A stretch of 64,000 bases of DNA from Roseovarius sp. TE539. GTDB taxonomy: Bacteria; Pseudomonadota; Alphaproteobacteria; Rhodobacterales; Rhodobacteraceae. Position numbers and translations under genes: made by a program. The stretch lies in assembly GCF_003298505.1 (NCBI RefSeq), contig NZ_QNGB01000002.1:62001-126000 (forward strand). Reading direction: 5' to 3'. Shown in pieces: positions 9,193 through 18,060 of this stretch; the first letter of the stretch is position 1; every line of letters starts with the position of its first letter. The notes below the pieces were generated by a model. That model ran no database searches, had not been told where the DNA came from, and saw only the letters and a list, made by a program, of their open reading frames with translations.

Positions 9193-11547
9193 ATGCTATT
9201 CGGACTAGACGGCGTCGAAATCGGCCTGATCATCGTTTTCCTGTGCCTGTTCGGCGGCATCCTTTCGGGGTTTCCGGTGGCCTTCGCGATAGGTGGGGCC
9301 GGGGTGGTGTCTTTCGCGATAATCGCGGCGCTGGACAGCGCCGGGTTGCTGATACACCAGGCGATAGATACCGGCAGCCAAGCTTATGATGCGCTGATCG
9401 CCGCGGGTGTCAAACCCGACAGCATTTCCGTTTTCCGATACCCCGAATTGCCGCGATTGGGCGAACCTGTCTTTCCGCGTGGCTGGGAAATGGCGCTGGA
9501 CCGCAACATCAGCTTCATCGTCAACCGCATCAACGAGCGGGTGCTGGCCGGACAGTCGATAGAAACGCTGCTGGCGGTGCTGATGTTCGTCATGATGGGC
9601 ATCACGCTGGAACGCTCCAACATCGCCGAGGACCTCCTGACCACCATGGCACGGGTCTTCGGCCCGCTGCCCGGCGGGCTGGCCGTGTCGGTCGTCGTCG
9701 TGGGCGCGTTCCTCGCCGCCTCGACGGGCATCGTCGGCGCGACGGTGGTGACCATGGGCCTGCTGAGCCTGCCGACCATGCTGCGCAACAACTACAGCCC
9801 CGAGATCGCCACAGGCGTGATCTCGGCCTCGGGCACGCTGGGCCAGATCATCCCGCCCTCGATCGTGATCGTTCTTCTGGGCGCGCTGGCGGGGGATCTC
9901 TATTCCGCCGCGCAGGAGGCGCGGGCACAATCGGTGGGGTGCTCGGACGCGCTGACCTACCTGGGCGAGCCGGCGGTGGTATCGGTGGGCACCCTGTTCC
10001 AGGCGGCACTTTTGCCGGGGATCCTGCTGGCCCTTCTCTACGCGGGTTACGCGTTTTCCTATGCGCTTCTGAACCCGTCACGCGCCCCGGCGGTGGAACT
10101 TGGTGGCAGCGCGGGCGCGGTGCGCACGCGGGGTGAAACCTTCACGTGGTTCATCGGTGTGCCGGCGGCCCTGATCGCGGGCACCATGCTTCTGGCGCAG
10201 GTCAACGTGGTGGGCTCGCAGAACCTGGTGGTCGACAGCTTCACCGATGCCGGCGAGACCGCTTCACTGCGCACCAACGTGAGCGAGGAATGCAAGGAGG
10301 CCATGATCGACCTGCACGGCCAGGCGGCCTGGGACGAGGCCGTGGCCGAGCAGGAAGCCATTCAGGAGGCCGGTGGCGTCGAGCAGAGCGTCAAGCTTTC
10401 GGAAGAGCAGATCGCGGAGCGCATCGCCCAGAAGGAAGCAAACGCGGCACCTATCGGCTCCGGCGTGGCGGTGATCATGGTGGTCCTGTCACTGATCCTC
10501 GCACTCGGGCGCGGGATCAACCCCGCCGCCAACCCGCAACCCCTGCTTGTCGGGGCGGTCGGCGTTGTGCTGGGCCTCGCGGTGGACATCCTTCTCATCG
10601 CGCCGTCCACCGGATCCGGGGTATCGCTGATCCTGCTGCTGATTCCCTACGGAATGGCACTTTATGGCTGCGCGCACGCGGCCGGGCGGCTGGCCGCGAA
10701 CGATCTTGTCCGCGTGGTCTTTCCGCCGCTGATCCTGATTGTCGCGGTTCTGGGGTCTATTCTGGGCGGGATCACGAATCCGACGCCTGCGGCAGCCCTC
10801 GGGGCGGGCGGTGCGATCATGCTGGCCGCCTATCGCCGTCTCAAGGACGAGCACAGGGAAGGCAAGATCATCATCTGGTCGACGCTCGCGATCGTGGTTT
10901 CGATCCTGATGGGAATCAATTTCGACCTGCGCATCAACCAGGAGGAGGTCGGGTTCGAAAGCTGGACTGCCTTCTTCATCGCCTATGCCGCCTATCTGTA
11001 TGCGGCATTCGGGCTGTTCTATTCCTGCTGGGTTCTGCTGCGTGCCGGGATATTGCCGCCGGTGGTGCGCGAGACCGCCAAGGTCACCTCGATGGTGTTC
11101 ACGATCCTGATCGGCTCGCAGCTTCTGAACCTCGTGGTGATCAGCTTTGGCGGGGAGCATTACATCCAGCAGTTCCTGCGCAGCTTCGACAACGAGTTCA
11201 AGATTTTCCTGATCGTGATGCTGGTGCTGTTCATCCTCGGCTTCGTGCTCGATTTCCTCGAGATCATCTACATCGTGATCCCGATCGTGGGGCCTGTCAT
11301 CTACGGCGGTACCTTCGATCCGAAATGGGTGACGATCATGATCGCGGTGAACCTGCAGACCTCGTTCCTGACTCCGCCATTCGGCTTTGCCCTGTTCTAC
11401 CTGCGCGGGGTGGCGCCCCCGGAGGTGACGACCGGCCATATTTATCGCGGTGTCTTTCCGTTCGTGATCATTCAGGTGGTGGGGCTGTCGATCCTGTGGT
11501 TCTTCCCGGGTATCGTCACCATCGTGCCGCAGCTGATCGGGAACTGA
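9193..11547 (+). CDS. TRAP transporter large permease subunit, extended DctM
   Basis: The large Na+-coupled permease of the system. DctM landmarks are present: FLCLFGGILSGFPVAFAIGG at the N-terminus, GIVGATVVTMGLLSLPTML, SASGTLGQIIPPSIVIVLLG, and at the C-terminus FLDFLEIIYIVIPIVGP-like and LTPPFGFALFYLRG motifs. At 784 residues it is far longer than the usual ~430. The extra sequence lies between the two halves (about residues 290-580) and holds additional hydrophobic segments plus a charged helical stretch rich in Glu and Ala. It is the last gene of the transporter operon. Confidence 0.88.
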   Translation: MLFGLDGVEIGLIIVFLCLFGGILSGFPVAFAIGGAGVVSFAIIAALDSAGLLIHQAIDTGSQAYDALIAAGVKPDSISVFRYPELPRLGEPVFPRGWEMALDRNISFIVNRINERVLAGQSIETLLAVLMFVMMGITLERSNIAEDLLTTMARVFGPLPGGLAVSVVVVGAFLAASTGIVGATVVTMGLLSLPTMLRNNYSPEIATGVISASGTLGQIIPPSIVIVLLGALAGDLYSAAQEARAQSVGCSDALTYLGEPAVVSVGTLFQAALLPGILLALLYAGYAFSYALLNPSRAPAVELGGSAGAVRTRGETFTWFIGVPAALIAGTMLLAQVNVVGSQNLVVDSFTDAGETASLRTNVSEECKEAMIDLHGQAAWDEAVAEQEAIQEAGGVEQSVKLSEEQIAERIAQKEANAAPIGSGVAVIMVVLSLILALGRGINPAANPQPLLVGAVGVVLGLAVDILLIAPSTGSGVSLILLLIPYGMALYGCAHAAGRLAANDLVRVVFPPLILIVAVLGSILGGITNPTPAAALGAGGAIMLAAYRRLKDEHREGKIIIWSTLAIVVSILMGINFDLRINQEEVGFESWTAFFIAYAAYLYAAFGLFYSCWVLLRAGILPPVVRETAKVTSMVFTILIGSQLLNLVVISFGGEHYIQQFLRSFDNEFKIFLIVMLVLFILGFVLDFLEIIYIVIPIVGPVIYGGTFDPKWVTIMIAVNLQTSFLTPPFGFALFYLRGVAPPEVTTGHIYRGVFPFVIIQVVGLSILWFFPGIVTIVPQLIGN

Positions 11548-11681
11548 TACCGCGCCCGCCGGTCAGGCCGGCCAACAGGGGGTCGCACCGGCCGATTGCA
11601 ACCGGATCGTCCGGGCAAGACCGCGGCAATGTCCGGGGGCAGGGAGCAGAATCCGGGCGCCCGGCGCCACCCTGCATCGCG

Positions 11682-12512
11682 TCAGCCGCGTTTGGGGCGC
11701 AGCGGACGGCCGTCGGGCAGGCTGATTTCGGCCACTTGTTCGGAAATGGGTTCGTTGTTGAGCGGGTGCGCCTTGGCGTCGTAATCGGCCGGGTCGCGCA
11801 TCCGTTCCCATTGACCGCCCGAGTAGACTTCGAGCCCCGAGAATGCGGCCTTGTAGCCCATCTTGGGACTGCCGGGCACCCAGTATCCCAGGTATACGTT
11901 CGGGGTTTCGATCTGGCGGGCGATCTGGATGTGATCGAGGATGATATAGGTGCCCAGCGACGCCTTTGGCCGATCCGGGTCGTAGAAGGAATATACCATG
12001 CTCAACCCGTCATCGAGCACGTCGGTGAGGCACACCGCCACCAGCTCATCGGTTTCGGCATCGGTATATTCGACGATCCGGGTTCGAATCGGCGTCTCTT
12101 CGATCATCGCGGCGAATTCGAACGCGTCCATGTCAGCCATGCCACCGGTGGCGTGGCGGCTTTCGAGGTACCTGCGGAACAGCGTGAACTGTTCTTCGGT
12201 TGCCCATGGCGATGCGGTGCGGCGCTTGAGCATGCGATTGCGGCGCAGCGTGCGTTTCTGGCTTTTCGACGGGGTAAAGGCATCCACGTTGATCCGCGCC
12301 GAAAGACACGCCGCGCAATCCGCGCAGGAGGGTCGGTAGAGCACGTTCTGCGAACGCCGGAACCCCTGTTTGGAGAGGCTGTCATTGAGGCGCTGCGCGC
12401 CCTCGCCCTGCAACGCGGTGAACAGCTTGCGCTCCATCCGGCCCTCCAGATACGGACAGGGTTGCGGGGCCGTCACGTAGAATTGCGGCGCTATCGGAAG
12501 TGTATGGCGCAT
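11682..12512 (-). CDS. bpt: Aspartate/glutamate leucyltransferase
   Basis: This 276-residue transferase adds leucine from Leu-tRNA to N-terminal Asp or Glu of proteins, marking them for ClpAP degradation (N-degron pathway). The N-terminus [21 protein letters not shown] and the cysteine cluster [14 protein letters not shown] are typical, as is the C-terminal GNAT-like half with YSFYDPD...[10 protein letters not shown] and [15 protein letters not shown]. The ATG at 12512 yields this canonical start although the frame is open far upstream. It stands alone, 77 bp from the RDD gene behind a hairpin. Confidence 0.95.
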   Translation of the reverse strand: MRHTLPIAPQFYVTAPQPCPYLEGRMERKLFTALQGEGAQRLNDSLSKQGFRRSQNVLYRPSCADCAACLSARINVDAFTPSKSQKRTLRRNRMLKRRTASPWATEEQFTLFRRYLESRHATGGMADMDAFEFAAMIEETPIRTRIVEYTDAETDELVAVCLTDVLDDGLSMVYSFYDPDRPKASLGTYIILDHIQIARQIETPNVYLGYWVPGSPKMGYKAAFSGLEVYSGGQWERMRDPADYDAKAHPLNNEPISEQVAEISLPDGRPLRPKRG

Positions 12513-12562
12513 GCGCCCCCTGCTGGCTTGGTCCGGACGTGACGATAGCAACGATCTGCGCA

Positions 12563-12585
12563 CCCGCCAAGGGGGCATTGGCGGG
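12563..12585 (-). terminator. Hairpin between the RDD gene and bpt
   Basis: CCCGCCAA and TTGGCGGG form an 8-bp perfect stem with a 7-base loop, five bases beyond the RDD gene stop. It lacks a T run. It probably ends or attenuates RDD transcription before bpt. Confidence 0.5.
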
Positions 12586-12589
12586 GCTT

Positions 12590-13039
12590 TCAGGTCGCCG
12601 CACGGCGGTTGAGGGCGACCGTGCCCAGCAGGTGGTCGCTCAGGCCCTGGCCGCGTGCAGTCGTGAGCATCAGCACGATCGAGATGACCTGAAGCACCGG
12701 GAACGCAAATGACACTGTCAGCCCCAGCGTGTGCAGGAATGCCATCGACAAATCGAACCGGGCGCCGGCAAGCGTGCGGAACTCTATCGCCATCAGGCGC
12801 ATGCCCCATGTTGCCGATCCGTTGGCGATGGTCACGACCCGGTAGCCGAACCCCACCATCAGAAGCAGGACGGGAAAGAAGAAAATGCCGGTGAAGGCAG
12901 TGAAGGGCAAAATCGCCACGCAGATCAGCACGATCAGAAGCGTATCCGCCACCCACGCAACAAGGCGCTTCACGGGCACGTCGGAATAGAAATCGGGCTG
13001 GGTGTCCGGGTCGGGTATGTGCCAGTTGTAATGAGTCAT
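12590..13039 (-). CDS. RDD family membrane protein
   Basis: This 149-residue protein has the RDD signature early ([19 protein letters not shown], with the Arg and Asp positions), a second hydrophobic block ([18 protein letters not shown]), the [12 protein letters not shown] motif and a third block before the end. RDD proteins are small inner-membrane proteins; some act as Na+/H+ exchangers or transport accessories, but the role here cannot be told. It is separated from DUF2852 by a strong hairpin. Confidence 0.85.
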   Translation of the reverse strand: MTHYNWHIPDPDTQPDFYSDVPVKRLVAWVADTLLIVLICVAILPFTAFTGIFFFPVLLLMVGFGYRVVTIANGSATWGMRLMAIEFRTLAGARFDLSMAFLHTLGLTVSFAFPVLQVISIVLMLTTARGQGLSDHLLGTVALNRRAAT

Positions 13040-13065
13040 CCTGCTTCGGGGCCATACATGAGCGT

Positions 13066-13093
13066 GGCCGGTCCGGAAATACCCGGACCGGCC
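13066..13093 (-). terminator. 11-bp perfect hairpin between the DUF2852 and RDD genes
   Basis: GGCCGGTCCGG pairs fully with CCGGACCGGCC across a six-base loop (AAATAC), 15 bp beyond the DUF2852 gene stop. The stem strength and position support a terminator, though a T run is absent on the minus strand. Confidence 0.6.
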
Positions 13094-13108
13094 TTCGTTG
13101 CAGTGCGA

Positions 13109-13525
13109 TCAGACATTCGCCCGATCAGTCGGGGTGTCTGCGGCGGCCCGGGCGCGTTCATCCATGAACTGATCGAACTCGGCCTTGTCCTTGGCCTCGC
13201 GCAGGCGATGCAGGAAGGATTCGAAACTCTCGCGCTCTTCTTCCAGCCGACGCAGCGTTTCGGCGCGGTAATTGTCGAATGCGGTGTTGCCGGTGGTGCC
13301 GGTCATCGGTACGGCATCGCGCCGGTTGCGGCGGGATTTGCAGGGCATCTTGTTACTCCAGATCATGTAGAAAAGCAGAGCCAGGCCGACGGGCCAGACA
13401 AGGACGAAGGCGATTACCATGGCGGCGATCCAGGCGCCTTTACCCTTTTCGTCAAGCCAGCCTTCGGCCCGGCCCAGCCAGCCCAACGGGCCGCAGGCAT
13501 CGGAATTGCGGGCGAGCGTTGTCAT
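13109..13525 (-). CDS. DUF2852 family membrane protein
   Basis: This 138-residue protein has one clear transmembrane segment ([25 protein letters not shown], about residues 32-56) followed by a basic, then highly charged helical cytoplasmic part (about 80-125, [20 protein letters not shown]). The composition and the [13 protein letters not shown] lead-in fit DUF2852, a Rhodobacteraceae/Rhizobiales family of unknown function. The ATG at 13525 is preferred over an upstream start because the perfect dyad at 13557-13577 then lies in its promoter. A coiled-coil membrane adaptor is one possible reading. Confidence 0.8.
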   Translation of the reverse strand: MTTLARNSDACGPLGWLGRAEGWLDEKGKGAWIAAMVIAFVLVWPVGLALLFYMIWSNKMPCKSRRNRRDAVPMTGTTGNTAFDNYRAETLRRLEEERESFESFLHRLREAKDKAEFDQFMDERARAAADTPTDRANV

Positions 13526-13556
13526 ACGGGACTTCCTTTCCTGTTGCGTGAACCTG

Positions 13557-13577
13557 AATGTGAACATCATTCACATT
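13557..13577. promoter_or_regulatory. 21-bp perfect inverted repeat upstream of the DUF2852 gene
   Basis: AATGTGAA, a five-base spacer and TTCACATT form a perfect dyad 32 bp upstream of the DUF2852 start. A third copy of the right arm, TTCACATT, occurs at 13628-13635 over the ybaK stop. It resembles a Crp-type site (TGTGA...TCACA), but the spacing is seven rather than six bases, so a different regulator is likely. Confidence 0.55.
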
Positions 13578-13628
13578 GGTAAGATCGGTATGCCCGACCG
13601 CTCGCGCAAGGGGGTATGTAAAAGAAAT

Positions 13629-14111
13629 TCACATTTTTTCCTGGGCGCCGGTGAAATCGGCCAGGCGCGCGCCAGAAACACGCAGAAGATCGCCCGGATG
13701 TACAGGGAACACATGGCGCGGGGTGCCCGCGGCGGCCCAGACCTGCGCGAAATCCAGCAACCGGCGGTCGAAGAAGGCGCGTGGCGGGCTCAGATGCCCC
13801 ACAGGTGCGACGCCGCCAATGGCAAATCCCGTCTGTGCCCTGATCAGCGCCGGGTCCGCCTTGCCAAGCTCCTCACCGGCCAGCGCGCTGGCCCCGGCGC
13901 CATCGACGCGGTTTCCGCCCGCGGTGATGAACAGCAAGGCTTTTCCGCTGTCCAGCCCGCGGAACATGATCGACTTTGCGATCTGGTCAAGCTCGCACCC
14001 GGCCAGGTCCGCAGCCATTTCCGCGGTGGTCGCATTGCCGATCTCCACCGGGTTGCTCGTCAATCCCGCGTCGCGCAGTGCCGCGGTGACACGCTTCAAA
14101 CTCTTGCTCAT
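13629..14111 (-). CDS. YbaK/ProX-type aminoacyl-tRNA deacylase domain protein
   Basis: This 160-residue single-domain protein belongs to the YbaK/EbsC fold, whose members hydrolyse mischarged aminoacyl-tRNAs such as Cys-tRNA(Pro) or Ala-tRNA(Pro). The family lysine lies in CELDQIAKSIMFRG, and the pocket glycine-rich loops GGNRVDG and AIGGVAPVGH are present. The start at 14111 gives the usual MSKSLKRV beginning. It is divergent from glnE with 82 bp between them. Which substrate it edits cannot be judged from the sequence. Confidence 0.87.
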   Translation of the reverse strand: MSKSLKRVTAALRDAGLTSNPVEIGNATTAEMAADLAGCELDQIAKSIMFRGLDSGKALLFITAGGNRVDGAGASALAGEELGKADPALIRAQTGFAIGGVAPVGHLSPPRAFFDRRLLDFAQVWAAAGTPRHVFPVHPGDLLRVSGARLADFTGAQEKM

Positions 14112-14193
14112 TCGATGCCCCTTCCGATCATCGGGAGTATTCCAACTCGTGCGCCCATTGACCATACCCGCTGCGCGCGTATCACTGCGGGAT

Positions 14194-17010
14194 ATGGATT
14201 TCGCATCACGCATCACCCGCATCCCACGGCCCTACGAACCCGAACAGGGGGGCGAGGCGCGGGCGCTTTTCGGCACCCTGGATGGACCAACCGGTGATCT
14301 GATCGAGGGCGCCGCGGGATGCAGCCCCTACCTGAAGACGCTGATGAACGCGGAACGTGACTGGTTGCCCGATGCCTTGCAGGCTCCGGAGGATGCGTTT
14401 GCCGGGGTTTTGGCGGATTTGCAGGATGTCGCGGGGGCCGGGCTTGCGGATGCGCTGCGGCAGGCCAAGCGGAGGCTGGCGCTGCTCATCGGGCTGGCCG
14501 ATCTGGCCGGGGTCTGGCCGCTGGAGGACGTGACGGCCCGGCTGACGGATTTCGCCGGAACGGCCTGTGATCTGGCGTTGCGGGATGCGGTGGGACGGGC
14601 CATCCGGCGCGGAAAACTGCCGGGAATGGACGAAGCGGATGTGCCGCGGGCGGCGGGAATGGTTGTGCTGGCCATGGGCAAGATGGGTGCGCATGAACTC
14701 AACTACAGCTCGGATATCGACCTGATCTGCCTTTTCGACGAGACGCGCTTCGACGAAGACGGGTATCACGAGGCGCGAGCCGCTTTCGTCAGGGCCACGC
14801 GGCAGATGGCGGCCACGCTGAGCGACCGTACCGCCGAGGGCTACGTTTTCCGTACCGACCTTCGCTTGCGCCCGGATCCCGGGGTGACACCTGTGTGCAT
14901 GTCGATGGGTGCCGCCGAAACATATTACGAAAGCCTTGGGCGGACATGGGAAAGGGCGGCCTACATAAAGGCCCGGCCCTGTGCGGGGGACATTGCCGCC
15001 GGCAAGCGTTTCCTCGATGTGCTCAGACCGTTCGTCTGGCGCCGGCACCTGGATTTCGCCGCCATAGAGGACGCCCATAACATGCGGCTGCGAATCCGCG
15101 CGCACAAGGGGCTGGGCGGACCGCTGACCCTGCCGGGTCATGACATGAAGCTGGGACGGGGGGGGATCCGCGAGATCGAGTTCTTCACCCAGACACGGCA
15201 GATCATCGCCGGCGGGCGCGATGCCGATCTGAGGGTGCGCGGGACGGAAACCGGGCTGTTCCGACTGGCCGAGAAGGGGTGGATACCGCAGGACACTGCC
15301 GATCTGCTGACCCGCCACTACAGGTTTCACCGCGAAGTGGAGCATCGCTTGCAGATGCTGCGCGACGCCCAGACCCATGCCCTGCCGTCCTCGGTGGCGG
15401 AGTTTGACCGTCTGGCCGCATTCATGGGGCGCGACACCTCTGACCTTGAAACCGAACTGCTGGAGCGCCTTTCGGAGGTGCATGAAACGATCGAGAGCTT
15501 TTTTGCACCGGGCATGACGGGCGGTGCCGGACACGCGGAAGAGGGGCAGGACACCGAAGGCATCCTCGACAGCGACGTGATCGCGCGCTGGCCCGGGTAC
15601 CCGGCGCTGCGTTCGGCCCGGGCCGTCGAGATCTTCGGACGTCTGAAGCCCGAGATCCTGTCCCGGCTCGCGGGATCGGCCCACCCGCAGGAGGCGCTCC
15701 TGGCCTTCGACGGGTTTCTTGCGGGTCTGCCGGCGGGGGTTCAGGTGTTCTCGTTGTTCGAGGCCAATCCGCAGCTTGTCGACCTTCTGGTGGACATCGC
15801 CGGCACCGCGCCGGCGCTGGCGGCGCATCTGTCACGCAACGCGGATGTCTTCGACGCCGTGATCGCGGGAGATTTCTTTGCGCCCTGGCCGGGGCGCGCG
15901 GCGCTGGAGGAGGGGCTCGATGCGAGGATGGTCCGCGAGGACGATTACGAGCGCCGCCTCGATGCCGCCCGCCGCTGGCACCGGGAATGGCATTTCCGCG
16001 TCGGTGTGCACCATCTGCGCGGGTTGATCGGGGCAGGCGAGGCCGGCCGGCAATATGCCGAGCTGGCCGAGGCGGTGATCGCGGCCCTGTGGCCGGTTGT
16101 GGTGGCACATTTCTCCGAACGCCACGGCGCGCCGCCGGGCCGCGGAGGCGTGGTTGTGGGCATGGGATCTCTGGGGGCGGCGCAGCTCAATGCGCGTTCT
16201 GACCTGGATCTGATCGTGATATACGACGCGCAGGACGCCGAAGGGTCGGACGGGCACCGCCCGCTGGCCGCGCGGCCCTATTACGCGCGCCTGACGCAGG
16301 CGATGATCACCGCGTTGACCGCGCCGATGGCCGAGGGTCGCCTTTACGAGGTCGACATGCGCCTGCGCCCGTCGGGAAATCAGGGCCCCGTGGCCACGGC
16401 CTGGCCTTCCTTTTGCGAGTATCAGCGCCACGAAGCCTGGGTCTGGGAGCATCTGGCGTTGACACGGGCCCGGGTTCTCGCTGGTGATGCCGGCCTTGGC
16501 GCAGATGTCAGGGAGTTCCGGGCCGGGCTGCTTGCGCAGGCGCGCGCCCCCGGGAAGGTGATGGAAGAGGTTTCCGCGATGCGGGCCCGGATCGCAGCGG
16601 CGAAGACACCGGACGGTGCCTGGGACGCGAAGCTGGGTCCGGGGCGCTTGCAGGATGTCGAGATGCTGGCGCAGGCCGCCACGCTGATGGCGGGGCAGGC
16701 CAGCCGGGACATTCCCGCCGGGCTGGATGACGGTGTCGCAATCGGATGGCTTGATGACGCGGACAGGGCGGCGCTTGGCCGGGCGCATGCGCTTTGCTGG
16801 CAGGTGCATCAGGCCGCGAAGCTCCTGAATGACAGGCCCCTTGATCCGGACCGGATCGGGGAAGGGGGGCGGCGGTTCCTTCTGCGGGAAACCGGGCATG
16901 ACAGCGTCGAGGCGTTGCTGCATGACCTTGAAACGGCGGCCGCGCGGGCGGCGACATGCATCGACGCGGCCCTGCAACGGACGCCGGAGGAGAAAACGAT
17001 TGGAACGTGA
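14194..17010 (+). CDS. glnE: Glutamine synthetase adenylyltransferase/deadenylase
   Basis: This bifunctional enzyme (938 residues) adenylylates glutamine synthetase when nitrogen is ample and removes AMP when it is scarce, under PII control. It has two nucleotidyltransferase domains: the N-terminal one with MGKMGAHELNYSSDIDLICLFD (deadenylation) and the C-terminal one with GMGSLGAAQLNARSDLDLIVIYD (adenylylation), each followed by a helical GlnD-PII-uridylyltransferase-like domain. Both metal-binding DxD motifs are intact. The small gene after it overlaps its end. Confidence 0.95.
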   Translation: MDFASRITRIPRPYEPEQGGEARALFGTLDGPTGDLIEGAAGCSPYLKTLMNAERDWLPDALQAPEDAFAGVLADLQDVAGAGLADALRQAKRRLALLIGLADLAGVWPLEDVTARLTDFAGTACDLALRDAVGRAIRRGKLPGMDEADVPRAAGMVVLAMGKMGAHELNYSSDIDLICLFDETRFDEDGYHEARAAFVRATRQMAATLSDRTAEGYVFRTDLRLRPDPGVTPVCMSMGAAETYYESLGRTWERAAYIKARPCAGDIAAGKRFLDVLRPFVWRRHLDFAAIEDAHNMRLRIRAHKGLGGPLTLPGHDMKLGRGGIREIEFFTQTRQIIAGGRDADLRVRGTETGLFRLAEKGWIPQDTADLLTRHYRFHREVEHRLQMLRDAQTHALPSSVAEFDRLAAFMGRDTSDLETELLERLSEVHETIESFFAPGMTGGAGHAEEGQDTEGILDSDVIARWPGYPALRSARAVEIFGRLKPEILSRLAGSAHPQEALLAFDGFLAGLPAGVQVFSLFEANPQLVDLLVDIAGTAPALAAHLSRNADVFDAVIAGDFFAPWPGRAALEEGLDARMVREDDYERRLDAARRWHREWHFRVGVHHLRGLIGAGEAGRQYAELAEAVIAALWPVVVAHFSERHGAPPGRGGVVVGMGSLGAAQLNARSDLDLIVIYDAQDAEGSDGHRPLAARPYYARLTQAMITALTAPMAEGRLYEVDMRLRPSGNQGPVATAWPSFCEYQRHEAWVWEHLALTRARVLAGDAGLGADVREFRAGLLAQARAPGKVMEEVSAMRARIAAAKTPDGAWDAKLGPGRLQDVEMLAQAATLMAGQASRDIPAGLDDGVAIGWLDDADRAALGRAHALCWQVHQAAKLLNDRPLDPDRIGEGGRRFLLRETGHDSVEALLHDLETAAARAATCIDAALQRTPEEKTIGT

Positions 17011-17263
17011 TCCGCTTGACCCCAAGGGCCTGATCCGCGAGGCGTATCGTATCGACGGTATCGGCATAGAGGAATGCCGCTCGATCTTTCTGGACTGGGC
17101 CCTGTCGCAGGATGGCGACACGCAGGCCGCGATCGCCAGGCTGATCGCGCGCCACCACGCCGATCATCCCGATCATCCCATGACGCGCGTTCTGCAGGAG
17201 GGGGCCGAGAAGGCCGCCACACCACGGCGGCGCGGCGGATGGAGGTCACGCGACCGTGGTTGA
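17000..17263 (+). CDS. Small conserved protein overlapping the end of glnE
   Basis: This 87-residue hypothetical protein starts at a TTG inside the last codons of glnE, nine bases after a strong GGAGG ribosome binding site; no ATG or GTG gives a better start. The sequence has GLIREAYRIDGIGIEECRSI, then FLDWAL, ARLIARHHADHPDHPMTRVL and a basic end (TPRRRGGWRSRDRG). I recognise this pattern as a small Rhodobacteraceae protein but know no function. Overlap with glnE suggests coupled expression and perhaps a nitrogen-related role, which is inference. Confidence 0.75.
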   Translation: MERDPLDPKGLIREAYRIDGIGIEECRSIFLDWALSQDGDTQAAIARLIARHHADHPDHPMTRVLQEGAEKAATPRRRGGWRSRDRG

Positions 17264-17393
17264 TGGCGGTCTGGCTGCCCGGAAAACGAGCGCGCCGTGC
17301 TGAAATGATGCGCGATTGATGCCCCAAAGGCGCCGCAATTTTCCGACACTTTCCTCCCGACAGTGAATGACCGCGACCGCGGAGGAGTGTGAG

Positions 17394-18023
17394 ATGAGGA
17401 TCCTGAGGACGATTGCAATGCTGACGCTGGGCCTGACCGTTTCGGCCTGCGCGACAGTGGAGACGGCGACACGGAACGTGCCGCTTGACGCAACCAGGAC
17501 GGTTGCCCCCCTGAGCCTGAGCGTGAACGAGGTGCGTGTGAGCGTGCCGCGTTCCCTGCAGGTTTCGGAGGCGAACAGGTATTACCCGGGTGGCGATATC
17601 GTCTGGCGCGAAGACCCGGCCGGCGATCGCCACGAGCAGGTGCGCAAGATTTTCGAAGCCGCCATGGTCAAGGGCGCGCGCGGCCTTGACGGGGGTCACC
17701 GGGTCGATCTGGATATCGAGGTGACGCGTTTCCACGCCCTGACCGAAAAGGCACGCTATACAATCGGCGGGGTGCATGCGCTGCAATTCAAGATGCAGTT
17801 GCGTGATCCGGAAACCGGCCGGGCGCTTGGCGATCCGCGCCTGGTGAAGGCGGATCTGAAGGCGTTCGGCGGGGCCAAGGCCATTGCCGCGGAGCGCGCG
17901 GGCAAGACGCAGAAAGTGCGGATCACCAACCATCTCGCCGGCGTGATCCGAAAGGAACTGAACGATCCGGGCAGCCACCGCGCGGCCGGGCTGGGCCTGA
18001 TCGGGGTGATCAACCAGATCTGA
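17394..18023 (+). CDS. Predicted lipoprotein, DUF6778-like
   Basis: This 209-residue protein has a lipoprotein signal (MRILRTIAMLTLGLTVSAC, lipobox LTVSAC with Cys19). The mature part is mixed alpha/beta with EVTRFHALTEKARYTIGGVH and a C-terminal DPGSHRAAGLGLIGVINQI. The ATG at 17394 was chosen over an upstream start because it has a GGAGGAG site and begins the signal peptide. I believe it belongs to a Rhodobacteraceae DUF family (DUF6778), from memory. It is probably periplasmic and membrane-anchored. Confidence 0.78.
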   Translation: MRILRTIAMLTLGLTVSACATVETATRNVPLDATRTVAPLSLSVNEVRVSVPRSLQVSEANRYYPGGDIVWREDPAGDRHEQVRKIFEAAMVKGARGLDGGHRVDLDIEVTRFHALTEKARYTIGGVHALQFKMQLRDPETGRALGDPRLVKADLKAFGGAKAIAAERAGKTQKVRITNHLAGVIRKELNDPGSHRAAGLGLIGVINQI

Positions 18024-18060
18024 GCTTTTCCACCGCCGGCAAACATCGTAAGGGGACGGC

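Noticed and set aside
10146..12542. Long plus-strand open frame of about 800 codons
   Set aside because: It lies over dctM and bpt in other frames, and the translation is Arg/Gly-rich, typical of shadow frames in G+C-rich DNA.
13557..13577. Crp/FNR-family binding site
   Set aside because: The spacing between TGTGA and TCACA is seven bases, not six.
14206..15828. 540-codon minus-strand frame over glnE
   Set aside because: A shadow of glnE in the opposite strand with no recognisable sequence.
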